A program made the translations under genes and the position numbers. 64,000 bases of DNA from Zygnema cylindricum. Its lineage: Eukaryota > Streptophyta > Zygnematophyceae > Zygnematales > Zygnemataceae. The DNA lies in contig JBBHKE010000308.1 in the NCBI GenBank assembly GCA_037447655.1, forward strand, positions 80,812 to 144,811, written 5' to 3'. How positions within the stretch are numbered: position 1 is the first letter of the stretch; the number at the start of each line of letters is the position of its first letter. Under the pieces are notes generated by a model that ran no database searches, was not told the DNA's origin, and saw only the letters and a program-made list of their open reading frames with translations. Shown here in pieces: positions 12,104-24,200 of this stretch.

Positions 12104-13210
12104 CATAGAGGTACCAAACGTACGGATTTTCACTTTTTTACGAAAATGCGTTAAATTTTTGAGATTTTGAAATTTTCGTAAAATTCGTAGCTTTCGTGTA
12201 CGGATTTAATGTACGAACAAAATGTACGGAATTATATAAAAAAAAGGTTAAAAGTACACCGTGAATCGCTGTTAAAGTTAAGGAATCGATACACGCTCCC
12301 ATGTTTTTAGGGTAGCCGCGATACTCCGTGTTCACATATTCGACGCCTGAACATGTGAGAACAGGTCAGCCCGATTTTCCTTCATCTTTATGACTTGAAA
12401 TCAAATCTGAGTACGCTTTTCTGCGCGACGCACTCAATCTTCCCGGTCGACGCGATAATCTGACACATATTTTGAACATCTGTACGAAATAATGAGAAAT
12501 TATAGTACGGACTGAACATTTCGTACATTACACTACCTAAAAATATTCGGCATCGGAGTAATTAACGCTAGTTTAAACAGTTCCAATATTAACGTAAATA
12601 TTTTTTTGAGTTAGGGTGAAGTTACATTTAGGTTTGAAATTTGAAAATGTGGTTATTTACTGCCGGACGTTCTGTTTCAGACAATGCCGTACCAAATTAT
12701 TTTTTTTCTGTCAAAAAAACTAAGTTACTGGATGACCGATTTCATTCTCCAAGGTTACGGGCATAAACATTGACCGTCGGATGCAGAATCGGATACGCCG
12801 TCGGTAAAACCTTCCAGTTTGCAACAAGTGACCTGAAGGAGTTCAATTTTAGGAGCCTGAACGTATAGCATTGCGTCTCGTCGAAAAGTAAATAAATATC
12901 CGCGACGAACGCGCGATTATGTGGCTACACGTGGCAGAGCCCATGTGCCTTCCGCCAGCGTGGATGCAAAGCCAGCGGAAGCCTCGGGAAAATCTTTGAC
13001 GGACGATATACTAAAAAATCGGTACTTTTATACATGGGCACATACCCTAAGTTGTAGTAGTACTTTTGATTAAATGTTTTTTATTTTCTATTTTATTATG
13101 AAGTCAAAGTCGGTCAACGCATTTAAAAAAAATTGCATGTGTTCCGTGCGCATATATCATTATTTTTTCGACGTTTCATGCGTGCGTTTAAAACGCTTGG
13201 TACCTCTATG
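12104..13210. mobile_element. Candidate non-autonomous transposon with CATAGAGGTACC ends
   Basis: CATAGAGGTACCAA at 12,104 is matched by the inverted TTGGTACCTCTATG ending at 13,210. No convincing target duplication was found and no transposase is encoded. The terminal word recurs near 15,857 and, in a variant form, at 21,083-21,094. The interior contains the dispersed repeat at 12,247-12,615. Confidence 0.4.
12247..12615. repeat. Dispersed repeat, copy 1
   Basis: It starts with TACACCGTGAATCGC and contains GAACATGTGAGAACAGGT, AATCAAATCTGAGTACG and a TTAACGCTA motif near its end. The same blocks occur in the same order at 38,969-39,345, so the two are copies of one noncoding element. Confidence 0.6.
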
Positions 13211-13735
13211 TGGCCCCGTTGGCAATGATTAAAAAATTGTCAGCCAATGACATTGCTACGAATGTCATAGTAAAGCAACGATAAGTTTGATAGATTGATG
13301 TTAAGAGATTTGGACCAATGAGAAGGAACCTCTGAATCTATAGTAGAAGTAAAGGTATCGAGTACAACGGAAATTACAGACCTTCCCAAATAAAACAATT
13401 AAACTACCGGTTTAATGCGTGCGCTATGTAATCTTGACACGTACAGGGCGCGTACTATACGCGAAATTCCCGTATAACGGTTGATGTTTCATCAAGCCAG
13501 TTCTTTGGGTTGCACACATTTTTTCGATGATGGAACCGAAAGTATTGACGCAAAAACTTTTCAACACTCAAAAGCTCTTAAATAGTTAAATGACAATATT
13601 TTTCCTTCTACCGATAGATTTCCTCCTTGGTCCAATCTTGACAGCCGCTCATTGGTTATGTATTATTTTTTAGCAACGTCATTGGCTGATTTTTCCGATG
13701 ATTGCAACCTTTGTTCCTTGAGCTGAACCAAAGAC
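13190..13735. repeat. Fold-back repeat of about 0.5 kb
   Basis: TCAGCCAATGACATTGCT near 13,240 is matched by the inverted AGCAACGTCATTGGCTGA near 13,675. Further blocks on either side also pair, such as GGACCAATGAG with CTTGGTCCAATC. It looks like a decayed MITE. No ORF is present. Confidence 0.45.
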
Positions 13736-14559
13736 AAATTTCACTTTTACCCTAAACTGACTGATGGAAGGTCAGTTCGTGACAAAACTCCCTTGATGGA
13801 ACATCACCCTAAGTACCAGTGAATGAAAAGTACGAACTCTTAAGTGAAGTACGGCTGCGTCCGAAATATAAAAGTTATAGAGTCCCTGCTTGTGAAGTGT
13901 ATGAACTTTACGTCTCTGTGTAGTTTCTACCGAGTTTATTGTAAGTGTTCTATCAAACGATTATTGCTCAGTTTCAGCGGTTTGATGTTATTAAGTCGGA
14001 CTTATAATCGCTGGATCTAACACGTGGAAGACTCAGATTTAATCATTAAAACTGATTTCTTTCCATGGATATTTGTATTTGTTTTTCTTGCTTTCAATGT
14101 CTTGCTCTTAGTGTTGCTTAGCTTTTGTAGTTTTTGCTCGTAATTTTCGGTTTTCCATCTGTAGCCTTTTTGTGGTAGTCAACAATGTTCCATTTCATTC
14201 TTGTTTTGTACTTTGATGGTTTAACCATCACGTTTTTGATAATAATTTTTTCCTCGATATGCGATCTTTTTCTAAAGAGGATTCAATTGAGCCATTCATT
14301 ATTGCCAAATTTCTCGTACTCTAAGTCGTATTCTATCATTTCAATTACTCAGTACGAGCTTTAGTATTTAATGTACTTAAATGTTGTGTGCGAGTGTGTT
14401 TTTGTGCCCTCACTGATAAGTACGCCCACTGTACAGATAGCAATGACAGTGTTTCCAATTATTTTTGCACATTAAACCCGTGATTTAGAGTTTCGAACTA
14501 TGATTGGAAGTTTGGATTTGCTGCTCGACAGACTCAACGTTGTTTTGAGTCCTTGGTTT
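13736..14559. other. Spacer with nothing recognised
   Basis: AT-rich sequence with no long open frame or clear repeat. It borders the inverted duplication that starts near 14,560. Confidence 0.4.
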
Positions 14560-15080
14560 GATGAAGAATTGATCTAAGATTTTTGAAGCAGTAGTTGGTA
14601 GAAATTAAATTCACTTAGTTTTCTTCCTTGGAATGTGTTTGCACACTGGGTTTGACCAAGGTGAGGCAAATAACAAGTATTCACCTTGATCTCTCACGCC
14701 AAAATAGTAATGCAGCAGTTCTTTCATGTCAGTCTTTGTTCAATTGAGAACAACAGGAATCTCCGTGCTTAATCCGCATTGGTCAAGGGTACATCGTGGG
14801 TACATTGGATGACAGAAAGAGCGCTATAGTTATGAGGAGAACAAATGTGAAATAGACAAAAACGAAAATTGGCCGGCTTACTTGCAAGTCATTTGGCAAA
14901 ACACCACAAGACTAGGTTGTGGTGAGGTATGTAGCACCTACATCTGTCACCGTCACATCTTTTTTGCAACTGGTGGAAGCCCAAGTGTTGCCCTTTTCAG
15001 AAAGGAACAACAGTGTCCTATAAAGAAATTAATGAATAAATGTAAGAATGAGCCTATATTGTCTAATGATTGAAATATAC
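14560..15080 (+). pseudogene. Partial duplicate of the CAP/PR-1 gene (one exon plus flanking introns)
   Basis: This segment is an inverted copy of 16,797-17,305. It retains one intact exon, 14,816-14,926 (111 bp, the same length as its partner), encoding KERYSYEEN and then YLQVIWQNTTRLGCGE between a CAG acceptor and a GTATGT donor. A conserved Cys is replaced by Trp. No other CAP exons lie beside it, so it is a gene fragment. Confidence 0.7.
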
Positions 15081-16796
15081 CGGTTACATTAAAATCGGTT
15101 GAATAATCCACAGGTTTTAGCTTTTTCATCATTTGACCTGTTGATAATTCCGAAGTATACTGATTTTGGGTACAAAATCTTTTAAGCTTTTCCAAATAGG
15201 CTCAAAACCTCAACCTCCTGGTTTTCTATACAGGTCTGTACATTCCTTAAATTTTTTTCAGTCCCCTGTGAAGACAGAATGGCAGTGTTGCTACATATGT
15301 GGGAATGCATATTTTATGTCTTTTTTTAGACCAGCATACACCTACTAACGGAAGTGCACTTCCTATGAGTACAAGAGCACATAGACCTAGTAAATGGAGA
15401 AAAACTTGTACCAATGGAAGAAAGGGAACACGAAAAATAATAATACATGAAGAATTAACTATTATGACGCAAATAGAAAAACTGATAGGTAGTGAGCACG
15501 AAGTAAATGCACTATATAACCGACAAAGAACAAGTTCAATGACTGAATACAAGACACATATCCTCTCACATTCCCAAATGTATACCTTGGATGGTGCAAA
15601 TAGACATGCAAGAACACATCATCAACAACACAACTAGCGCTGTACTTTCACCAAACCCAAACTCAAACTGTCTCCAAACTCCTTTGTTTGACTTCTTTGG
15701 GTGTAAATAGCATTTCCCAGCAAAATACTTCAAGAAATAAGGAGCAACTAAAAAAAATAAAAATAAAATCCTTGGTATAAGTGATATCAACTTCCGAGGT
15801 AGATGCACACTTTGCCAAGTCTAGGTGGGTACAGTACAAACTTCTATTTTCTGCATAGAGGTACCTTAATACAAAGATAACCTAAGTGAGCTTTTCAAAA
15901 CGGTTAATGAATTGAATGTACCGAGGAAAAGAACAACATTCAGAAAGGTTTCGGGTGGCCAACTTTAAGAGTGGCTGAAGGAAAATAGTTGCATACAAAA
16001 AATTGAGCAACTCCTTTAAACTCCCCGTGATAAGGACAAAACACCTGCATCCAAACAAAACCAGACCAATACCATAAGGTCCATTCTCTTGGACTCGGAC
16101 TCGTGCAAGATATTACTTCAATTTATCAGAAATTGAACATTTAGTCACCGATATTATTGGGATTTGAACTCTCGACAACATTGTTTTCAAAAAATAATGA
16201 ACCGTATGAATACCAACAGGGAAAAAGTGAATCTGTAATTTTCGCATTTCCTAAAAAAGAATGTAACTGTTTTCACCAAATAGAACTAACCTGTAACATA
16301 TGTATGATTATTCAGAATTTTGCACAAAACTATAATTGAACTCAATGGACTCGACTAGACCCCTATTATTTTCGGACCAAGGAAACCTAATGTGCATACC
16401 CGTCAAGGTTCCTATGGAGGGTACATGAGGTTAAGAAGATGTTATTGTTTACATATCCTTATAGAAACAAACCAGGCACAATTTCTAAGCAGACACAAGA
16501 AGGATACGAGGTCATATGAAGGATATGAGTATCTTGTATTGAAGAAAGAAATTGAGACAAATGAATCATCACATCAATGTCTCTCATTAGGACAACTTTG
16601 TTCATGAATTGTTCAAGTTTTAAGAAGCATATGGAGTGATAACGGTGGAGCTGGGATGGCAACTTCGAGGTCAGGTGAGTCTTAAGATGATTGACCACCA
16701 TACCCACACTACAAACAGCTATGCCAAAAATTTCACAAACCCGGTTTTACTATTTAGTATACCGGGCACACCACAATGACGTACTCCATAGCATAA
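15081..16796. other. Spacer between the inverted CAP copies
   Basis: About 1.7 kb separates the two arms. It holds an unassigned plus-strand ORF (15,299-15,637; 112 codons, basic) and other short frames. No CAP 3' exon could be found here on the minus strand. Confidence 0.35.
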
Positions 16797-17305
16797 GTTA
16801 AGTCATTCAGATAGCATTGGCCCACATTTCCATTTCTTCATTAATTTCTTCATTGGACACTGTTGTTTCTTTCTGAGAAGGGCAGCACTGGCTTCCACCA
16901 GTGGCAAAAAATATGTGACAGTGAGTGAGGTAGGTGCTACATACCTCACCACAACCTAGTCTTGTGGTGTTTCGCCAAACCACTTGCAAGTAAGCCGCAC
17001 AATTTTCGTCTTTGTCCACTTCACATTTGTTCTCCTCATAACTATAGCGCTCTTTCTGTCATCCAATGTACCCTCGATGTACCCATGACCAATACTGATT
17101 AAGCACGACAATTCCTATTGTTGAACAAAGACTGACATGAAAAAACTGCCCCCTAACTATTTTGGCGGGAAAAATCAAAGCGAATCATAGTTATTTACCT
17201 CAGCTAATTCTTACCCAGTTCACAAACACATTCCAAGGAACAGATCTTCAAAGTGAATTTAATTTCTACCAACTACTGCTTCAAAAATCTCAGATCAATT
17301 CAAAG
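16797..17305. repeat. Inverted repeat arm paired with 14,560-15,080
   Basis: The sequence covering CAP exon 16,945-17,055 and parts of both flanking introns is present in inverted orientation at 14,560-15,080. Exon and intron are both clearly similar, so this is a segmental DNA duplication, not a retrocopy. Confidence 0.75.
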
Positions 17306-19482
17306 ACCCAATTGCAAGTGCAATTTACTCGCAAAGGCCAATTTGAAAGACAAACACGTCTAATAGGCATATACTCATCCCAACCACCCTTGCTAGATTT
17401 GGTAGGTAGTGGATATTAAAGCAAACTGCATTACCTGTTTGATCCAATATTCAACGACTTCTCTCACACTCCATCCATTTTGCCCATGCTCGTACACACC
17501 CCAGAATAGATTCTCCCCATATTCTTCATTATCTTCGTTAAACTCAGGTGAACAGTTAATGTTGTGCCCAATTGAGTCCGCATGTCTCTGAGCAAATTTT
17601 GCAAGGGAGGCGTCCCATGACAATTCACCATCAGGAAAAAGCAGACGCCTGCATGAAATTATAAATCAATAATAAATCACACAGTCAATGAACTTATGGT
17701 CAGAAAGAAAAAGCTGGGCAACTAAGCTGTAAACAAATCCAGTCAAATGAAAAGAGGTATGGATGCAAACAAATAAAACTACAGTAAAAAACATAAGTGC
17801 CATGAAGGCTAAACCAAAAAGATGGGCCAAAAGTTGAACGAGTGCACAGGAAAGACGTAATTTGGAGTAATTCAAACAAATAAGAATCGAAACGTTCAAC
17901 TTGTACTTGAGTACAGAGTCACAAGAACACAGGCAATTTACATTCTCCAAACCTAGGCTATTTAGTAACATACATTAGACATCGAGCAATACAGCTGAAG
18001 GAAACCATGAAGCATGCCCAATAAATATGAGTCGTGACATTGCTTTTTCGACGCTAAGAATTTCACTAATCTGTACCAGTAATGACGAGAAGATCGTTGA
18101 GCTAACTTCTACATACATATTGCATATTTACCATAAAGCCTTTGTTCAGGAAAAGTTGCCTTGCGACGATTAAGTTTACATTCATTGAATGACTATAATG
18201 GCCCTGCTTCTTTGATATACTCCAAATGTTTGTTTTTATTTTGTACTACACTTGGGAAGATGTTTTGTTGATGAAACTAACAAATTATGGTAGTTAGAAT
18301 AATTCAGCACTTTTTTGTTCAATGTGTATTGTTTCAAAATCAATTCCGGTAGCTATTTAAATGCCAGGAAAGCAAGATTAGGCACTCACAAACTAAACTC
18401 AAGAATAGACAGGAGTTTTGAGCCGAAAGGTAACTTAAGCTATCAGACTAACCTTGACAGAAAAAACACTTATGACAATTAAATGACAGCATATGCAAAC
18501 ATTTACTATAATCACGCGTGTAGTTTCACCATGCATGCGTTGTGCTTTGTATTGAACATCTGTATTGAATGCTCACCAGAACTAATGGGCCTCGAAATGG
18601 AAGAAAACTATGAGTCAGAACATGGAGTAATCCCTTTTTGCTCAAGATGAAACAACACTAATTCGGCCACGCCTTTTTCTTGACCGAATATCATAAAATA
18701 GTGTTATTAACACTAAAAGGGAGTGGATACAATCCGCCACGCTTTCCACTACATTAAAACAGTATGAACATTCTAATTCCGCACGCACATTAGTACTACC
18801 CTTACACTATAAGCGATGGGCAGCGTACCAGGCCTGTTCTAGGTGAATTTTTCCATGCCTACTTACTACTTACTATGTCAAGGGAGCCGAGGACGGACCT
18901 CTCCTCGTTGTGTGCAGATACCCAATGTCTGATAGATCTCATGTCATAGCTTAATAAACGTCTTCCATCTCGTTGATCAAAATGGTGAACATTGCTAGTG
19001 ATTTCTCTCTCTCGATGGTTAATCTGCAAAAAGTTTATTCCTCTTAGAATGCCAGTGGACAATGACGAGGAGTCAAGAAGACAGAATACTTGAATGCTTA
19101 GCTAATCATATTGAACACAACAAATCATCAATGGCCCTGGTAGTTTAAATTTTGCTGGTCTGATATTCTTTCGTACTCAAAAGCAAAAGGGAAGACTGAT
19201 AGAAGGCAGTAGTCGAGTAACAAGAGCACGAACATTTTTCAATCAAGAACTTCAACTTAGAACCCATTCCTTGAAAGAGGAATAATATTTGTTGTTCAAA
19301 AGGCTCAAGGCAATTTCTCACCCTTCCAATTTTACACATGGAAATTAAACTTGAAGAAACAAAGTGAATGCAACCAAAATGAACCTTCCCGCTGGAACTT
19401 ACTCTACCGGGAATAAACTCAAGTTCTTTTCTTATCAATCCTTTTCCTTGATTTGTTGACGATGAATGGGGAGCCAAAACTC
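16945..19482 (-). CDS. CAP superfamily (PR-1-like) secreted protein, 3' end not found
   Basis: Minus-strand exons at 18,899-19,023, 17,435-17,648 and 16,945-17,055 join in phase. They read WVSAHNEER, then LLFPDGELSWDASLAKFAQ, YGENLFWG, VEYWIKQ, KERYSYEEN and YLQVVWRNTTRLGCGE. This is the standard CAP order: an AHN helix, WD..LA..AQ, GEN, and the CAP1 signature ending LGC. A possible upstream exon is 19,403-19,482; no signal peptide or start codon was established. After LGCGE a GTATGT donor follows, but the last exon (usual CNY.PPGN motif) was not found, so the gene may be broken by the adjacent inverted duplication. The His normally in the GHYTQ motif is absent (AAYLQ), removing one residue of the conserved CAP cavity. 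Plant PR-1 proteins act outside the cell and bind sterols or other lipids. Confidence 0.75.
18640..18828. repeat. MITE remnant in a CAP intron
   Basis: TTAACACTAA-type motifs and a right end reading TATAAGCGATGGGCAGCGTACC resemble the TACACCG element family. The left end is unclear. Confidence 0.3.
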
Positions 19483-20051
19483 CTAAACAACACAAAGCCT
19501 CACCAACATTGTAAGGGCAAAAAAATCCTCAAGAGCAAATAAATTGCTTCCTGTAGGTCTACAACTTTTCACCAAAAAAAAACAAAAAAAACAAGTAAAT
19601 ACAATTTCAAAAATTCCGATCATTTTCCCGATAATCCTCCATAAACAAAGCATGTTAAAGGAAGAATCTTAAATTAAACGATGAAAACTGGAAAAAAAGG
19701 TCTTGGCAAATATATACCATGACTTACGGAGCTCCAAAAACAATAAAGGAACACTGAAACTACGGTGGAGCTCTTCATTACACCAAGGTGTCGAGCATGT
19801 CACAAACACTACAAAAAGAAAACAATAATACCAAGTTCTTTAATATTTAGGACATGGAAATGGAACTATGAAACCGCAAGGCAGCTGTTTCAAACTCCCA
19901 ATCATAGTTTTAAACTCCAAAGCACAGGTTTAACGTGCGAAAAGTCGAAAACAATTGGAACAATTGTTACTTATCAGGGAGTGGAAAAATACCATCGCAC
20001 GCAGCGTTAAGTACACTATAGTACATTACAGTACAGTACAGTACAATACAG
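19483..20051. other. Spacer with nothing recognised
   Basis: AT-rich sequence ending in a short TACAGTACAGTACAGTACA microsatellite next to the MITE. No supported gene. Confidence 0.35.
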
Positions 20052-20595
20052 TACACCTCCAATCGTTATTAGCGTTGTGTACGCTAATTCCGTCCCGCTA
20101 TTTTTTTTTTTTATTCTCCATTAGTGTAGTTCATTCTATTTTTTTCTTTATTCTATTTAGGGTTATTTTCAGTACGTTGTCTCTTAAATAGAGTGGTGTA
20201 CGGTCAGTGTCAGACCATACATAAATGTACCTTTTTAAGTTAAAAAGTACAATAAATTAGTTTTAGTAACCGCGGACGCATGAGAATGTGCGTTCTAAAA
20301 AGGAAAAAAAACTAGGTCGTAAAAAATCCCGCTCGCACATATTCGTCCGACAGCCGCGTTTCGACCGTGTGAATGTACGATTTGTGTACGATTTGTCAGA
20401 TTTTGTACGAATACCTATATTAGTGTAATCATGTTTGCGACCGACATTTTTTTTTTCAAAGATCCAAATTACCATAACCAAACAATTAGAATGTATGATT
20501 TTTTCCAAAATTTTCAAATTCTGAAATAGCGTACACCACGGTAATTATTTTTATACGCTAAAAAAACTTACACGCTAATAACGATTGGCGGTGTA
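20052..20595. mobile_element. 544-bp TA-flanked MITE, copy 1
   Basis: It has terminal inverted repeats of about 24 bp (TACACCTCCAATCG at the left, CGATTGGCGGTGTA at the right) and TA at both outer ends. It aligns along its length with 37,081-37,624, which is also 544 bp. It encodes nothing. TA duplication is typical of Tc1/mariner/pogo elements. Confidence 0.8.
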
Positions 20596-20598
20596 CAG

Positions 20599-20657
20599 TA
20601 CACCGCCAATCGTTATTAGCGTTGTGTACGCTAATTCCGTCCCGCTTTTTTTTTTTT
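20599..20657. repeat. Truncated start of a third MITE copy, cut by an assembly gap
   Basis: Three bases after copy 1 ends, the same left end starts again (TACACCGCCAATCG to GTCCCGC and a T-run) and is lost at the N-run. It is either a tandem insertion or an assembly artefact. Confidence 0.6.
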
Positions 20658-20667
20658 NNNNNNNNNN
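20658..20667. other. Assembly gap (10 N)
   Basis: Ten N characters directly follow a T homopolymer inside the MITE copy. The true gap size is unknown. Confidence 0.95.
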
Positions 20668-21265
20668 ACATTCTAGTGTATAAGTGTACCATGTTTTTAC
20701 TAGCGACATACGGTATTCTCCATGGTTCGCAAAATTTGGTATCAAGTTTTCATCCGCAAAAATACCATCCGGAAACTATCCGCGTGTTTTGAACCGTGAT
20801 TTGAGCGCATCTCATCCGTATAACATACCCACACTCAACGCCTGTGAGAACATGCTAGCATGCTTATACTGCATACTAGTATCATGTCGCGTGCGGTGGA
20901 CTGCGTCAGGTGGCGTGCGCTGTACTATGATCATACGTCATATTCGTACGATCGTACAAGAGTGTCCGCAACTCACACCCATACAATATGCCTACTCTAC
21001 GCGAGTTTAGTGCCAAGTTTTGTGCGCCTACCAAAGGCCTACCATAAAAACGCCTACTTTTGAACTATGGTTTAAAACGCTTGGTACCTCTTATGGCATA
21101 CAGCGATCATTTTTGTACCATGTGAATATGTGATCTTACAAGCCGGAGTAGTCACGATACAGTACAGTACAAGACATTCGCCGAACCACGGCATAGGGCG
21201 ATTGCTTTTGCTTGTGGCGTGTGCCCTGACGCAAGGTGCATGCTCCAAGAAGCGTCCTCGCAGCC
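20668..21265. other. Spacer upstream of D-lactate dehydrogenase
   Basis: GTAC-rich repeat-derived DNA up to about 21,095, ending in a CTTGGTACCTCTTATG word like the ends of the element at 12,104-13,210. The remaining 170 bp should contain the promoter and 5' UTR of the next gene. No TATA box stands out. Confidence 0.35.
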
Positions 21266-24200
21266 ATGATGCTTGCCTGCCGGTGGGGCGGTACTCGTCG
21301 CCTTCTCTTCCAGAGCCATGGGGCAAGGCCTTCCCCTCACTGCCTTGTGTCTAGATCTGTCTCAACCGGGCAGTCTAGCCACGATCACAGTTTCCAGAAG
21401 GAAGAGGGTTGGAAACAAGGAAGACAGCTGGCATTTCCGGCTCTTTGCGGGTTTGCAGGAGCAATTCTATTGGGCGCTCTGTCAATAAAGCCTTTAGTTT
21501 CTGCTGAGGCGGGTAACACAGTGGCTTATGTAGGGAGTGAGGCCACTGAGGTAGGGGAAAGAAACGATGTGAAGGGCCTTCCACAGGAACTGATAAAAGA
21601 TTTGCAAGATGTTTTTGGTATACAGAGAGTGGTGTTGGACTTGGAAGACAGGGAAACTCATGGTAAGCCATGGAACAGTTATCACAAAATGGTGGCAATC
21701 CCAGACGCCGTAGTCTACCCAAGGTGCATTCCAAGGACTTTTTTGCATCGCGAATATTAGTTTTAGTGTGGACAAGCCATCTTATCTCCTTCTCCTCCCT
21801 CTCCTCACTCTTGTTTTGTATGTTTTTGTAGGACTTGTGTTTTTTTTTCCTTTTTTCTTTTTGAACTTGCGTGTTCAGGTTATGTGTGAATCTGGAATAC
21901 AGATTTTACCCGAGCTTGTGGTTTTGAAGTGCGGATGTAGGTCTACCTTTTTGATCGTAGATGATACATTCAGAGTCGTGATTTGAGACTTAGTCATGAT
22001 TTAAACATCGTGGTTAAATATGTGGTAAAAGCCAGGACTTGCAGACAACTAATAAATACTATTTTATAATAAACAAAGAGTAAAGAAGAGTAATAAGTAC
22101 AACAATAGTTAGCCTTTCATTACATTCGCAGCTTTGAATTTTTCCGCTGATATCAATTTGAAAATGTATGCAATGAGTCCTGATCTATGGTTTTTGTTAT
22201 GATTTTAAGAATGCTAAGAAAGAGATGCTTTCACCTTCATGTTTTCTGGCGTTTGGAACTTTTTGAAATCCCCCTCCCTTCCCCTCCCTTCCCTGCCCTC
22301 CCATCCCCGCCTCCTCTTGTCTCCTCTCTTCTCCTCTATCCTCTCCCCCTGAGTGTCAGGCTTATTTTGCCCTTCCGTTACTGCCCTGCAGGTCCACGGT
22401 CGATGTGGTGGCGGCAGTGAATGCGTGCCGTCGCCACGGAGTGGCCATCACAGCTTATGCCGGAGGCACGTCTCTCGAGGGACACACGATGACTCCTCGA
22501 CGCGGCATCACTCTCGACTTGTCACAGATGAAGGTGACTTCAAATTGCTTCTGCAATCAATTACTCGTTGGTCTCGTATATTGATTTTTCGGGGTTATGT
22601 TATTAAGTGTTTCGAAGGAGGGATTATTTCTGAAGGATGGATATCGACTGAAGCACAAAAAAGAGTATGCAGTATAACAAAGAGTACAGTGATTTGTTGA
22701 TTACCAAAATAGTTGCGAATACAGCCTCGAAGGTTAGTGATTATAAAAGTCCTTCGCAGGTTCATTTAATACCACACTAATAAGCGATAAAGGCGCCCTT
22801 GGATGAACCAAACACCGAAGCTCCTGGAGTGAATGCGAAAGAATTGGAGGTTATGTTCATGATCTGGTTTATTTGTACTTTTTTTTGTATATATCTTTAG
22901 GTGAGTTTTATTGCTTTGTTTTTTTACCGTTACTATATCAGTACAAAATTTATAAGTCAGTGTACCTAGGCGTCAACATATTTCATGACAAATTTACAAA
23001 AGTCATTAAAAACGAACCTTTGCATACAGTTTTGTGCCCGAAATGGTGCGGGAATCCAGGTGTCAGATATATTTGAAGGTTTAACAAGCATCCCGTAAGT
23101 GCATTATGCACGCTAACAAAAAAATACAGGAATTTCTACACTAATTAGTACTTCAGCATAAAAAAAGAAAAAAAGCAGGAAAGCTTTGTTGTTTTCATGA
23201 ATATATAAATATTAATAGATAACGCTTGTAAACTTTTCACTTGCTAGTGTGCATATTGCACGTACAGGATACTTGTTAAATCTGCAACTGTTTTGACAAG
23301 ATAAGGTTAAGGTTTGTTATTTAACGACTTAGGTACGTTGTTGCGTAGCACGTGTAGCTACTCTGACATGTTTTGACCAATCCCGTAACTCCTTTAAATT
23401 TATATGGTTGATACATACTCCCTTATTAAGTCCGGTTTCACAGGTTGAAAAGCATTGCTTAGCTTCACACATGCAAAATCGTAATGTATCGCAGCGTGAT
23501 ACGTATTTCAACATTAGCGGAATAAATGGACGCCATGTAGATTTAGGATTTCATATTAGGGTCTTGCAGATTTAGAATATGCAGTTTATGAGATGTGGTG
23601 ATTTGGAAACCAGAGTGGATCAAACTCATCAAAGTAGTCTCTTTTTTGTCTTGAATTCTTGGAAAGTGATAGCAACTCACTTTCCATTGGACAGACAGAA
23701 CGACTTCCTTTCCATTGACTGACAAAGCTAAGTCGAAAAAACCAATGTCTGAATGCACGTTTGGCGTGGAGGCATATTTTTTAGCATGCTTGTTATCGCG
23801 ATATCATTTATTGTGAAACCGATGATGTGGATATCGCCGATTTGTTTGATAACCAATATGTATATTGGTTATTGGTAAGCCCCTAACACTTACATGTCGG
23901 TTATCAGCTGAGGGCTTTCGATATACAACGCTAGCCCCCGGCTATCCTCTCAAGGAACCAGGAAATGTGAGAGTTTGTGAGCCCGTATTACTGACCAATC
24001 AATAACCTTCTTGTGGACATGCCTGCATCTTTATGAAATGCTTTCTTGACGATCCTTAGTCCTTTTAGCTCGCTGACAATCTCATTTTTTGGTGGCTCTG
24101 TTGTGAAAGAAGGCAGGCAGTGAGAGCTGTCCATGTTGAAGATATGGATGCGATTGTTGAACCGGGCATTGGGTGGCTTGAGCTCAACGAACAACTTCGT

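Noticed and set aside
16807-16944. Open continuation of the CAP exon past LGCGE
   Set aside because: A strong GTATGT donor follows LGCGE, and the continuation lacks the CNY.PPGN motif expected at the CAP C-terminus.
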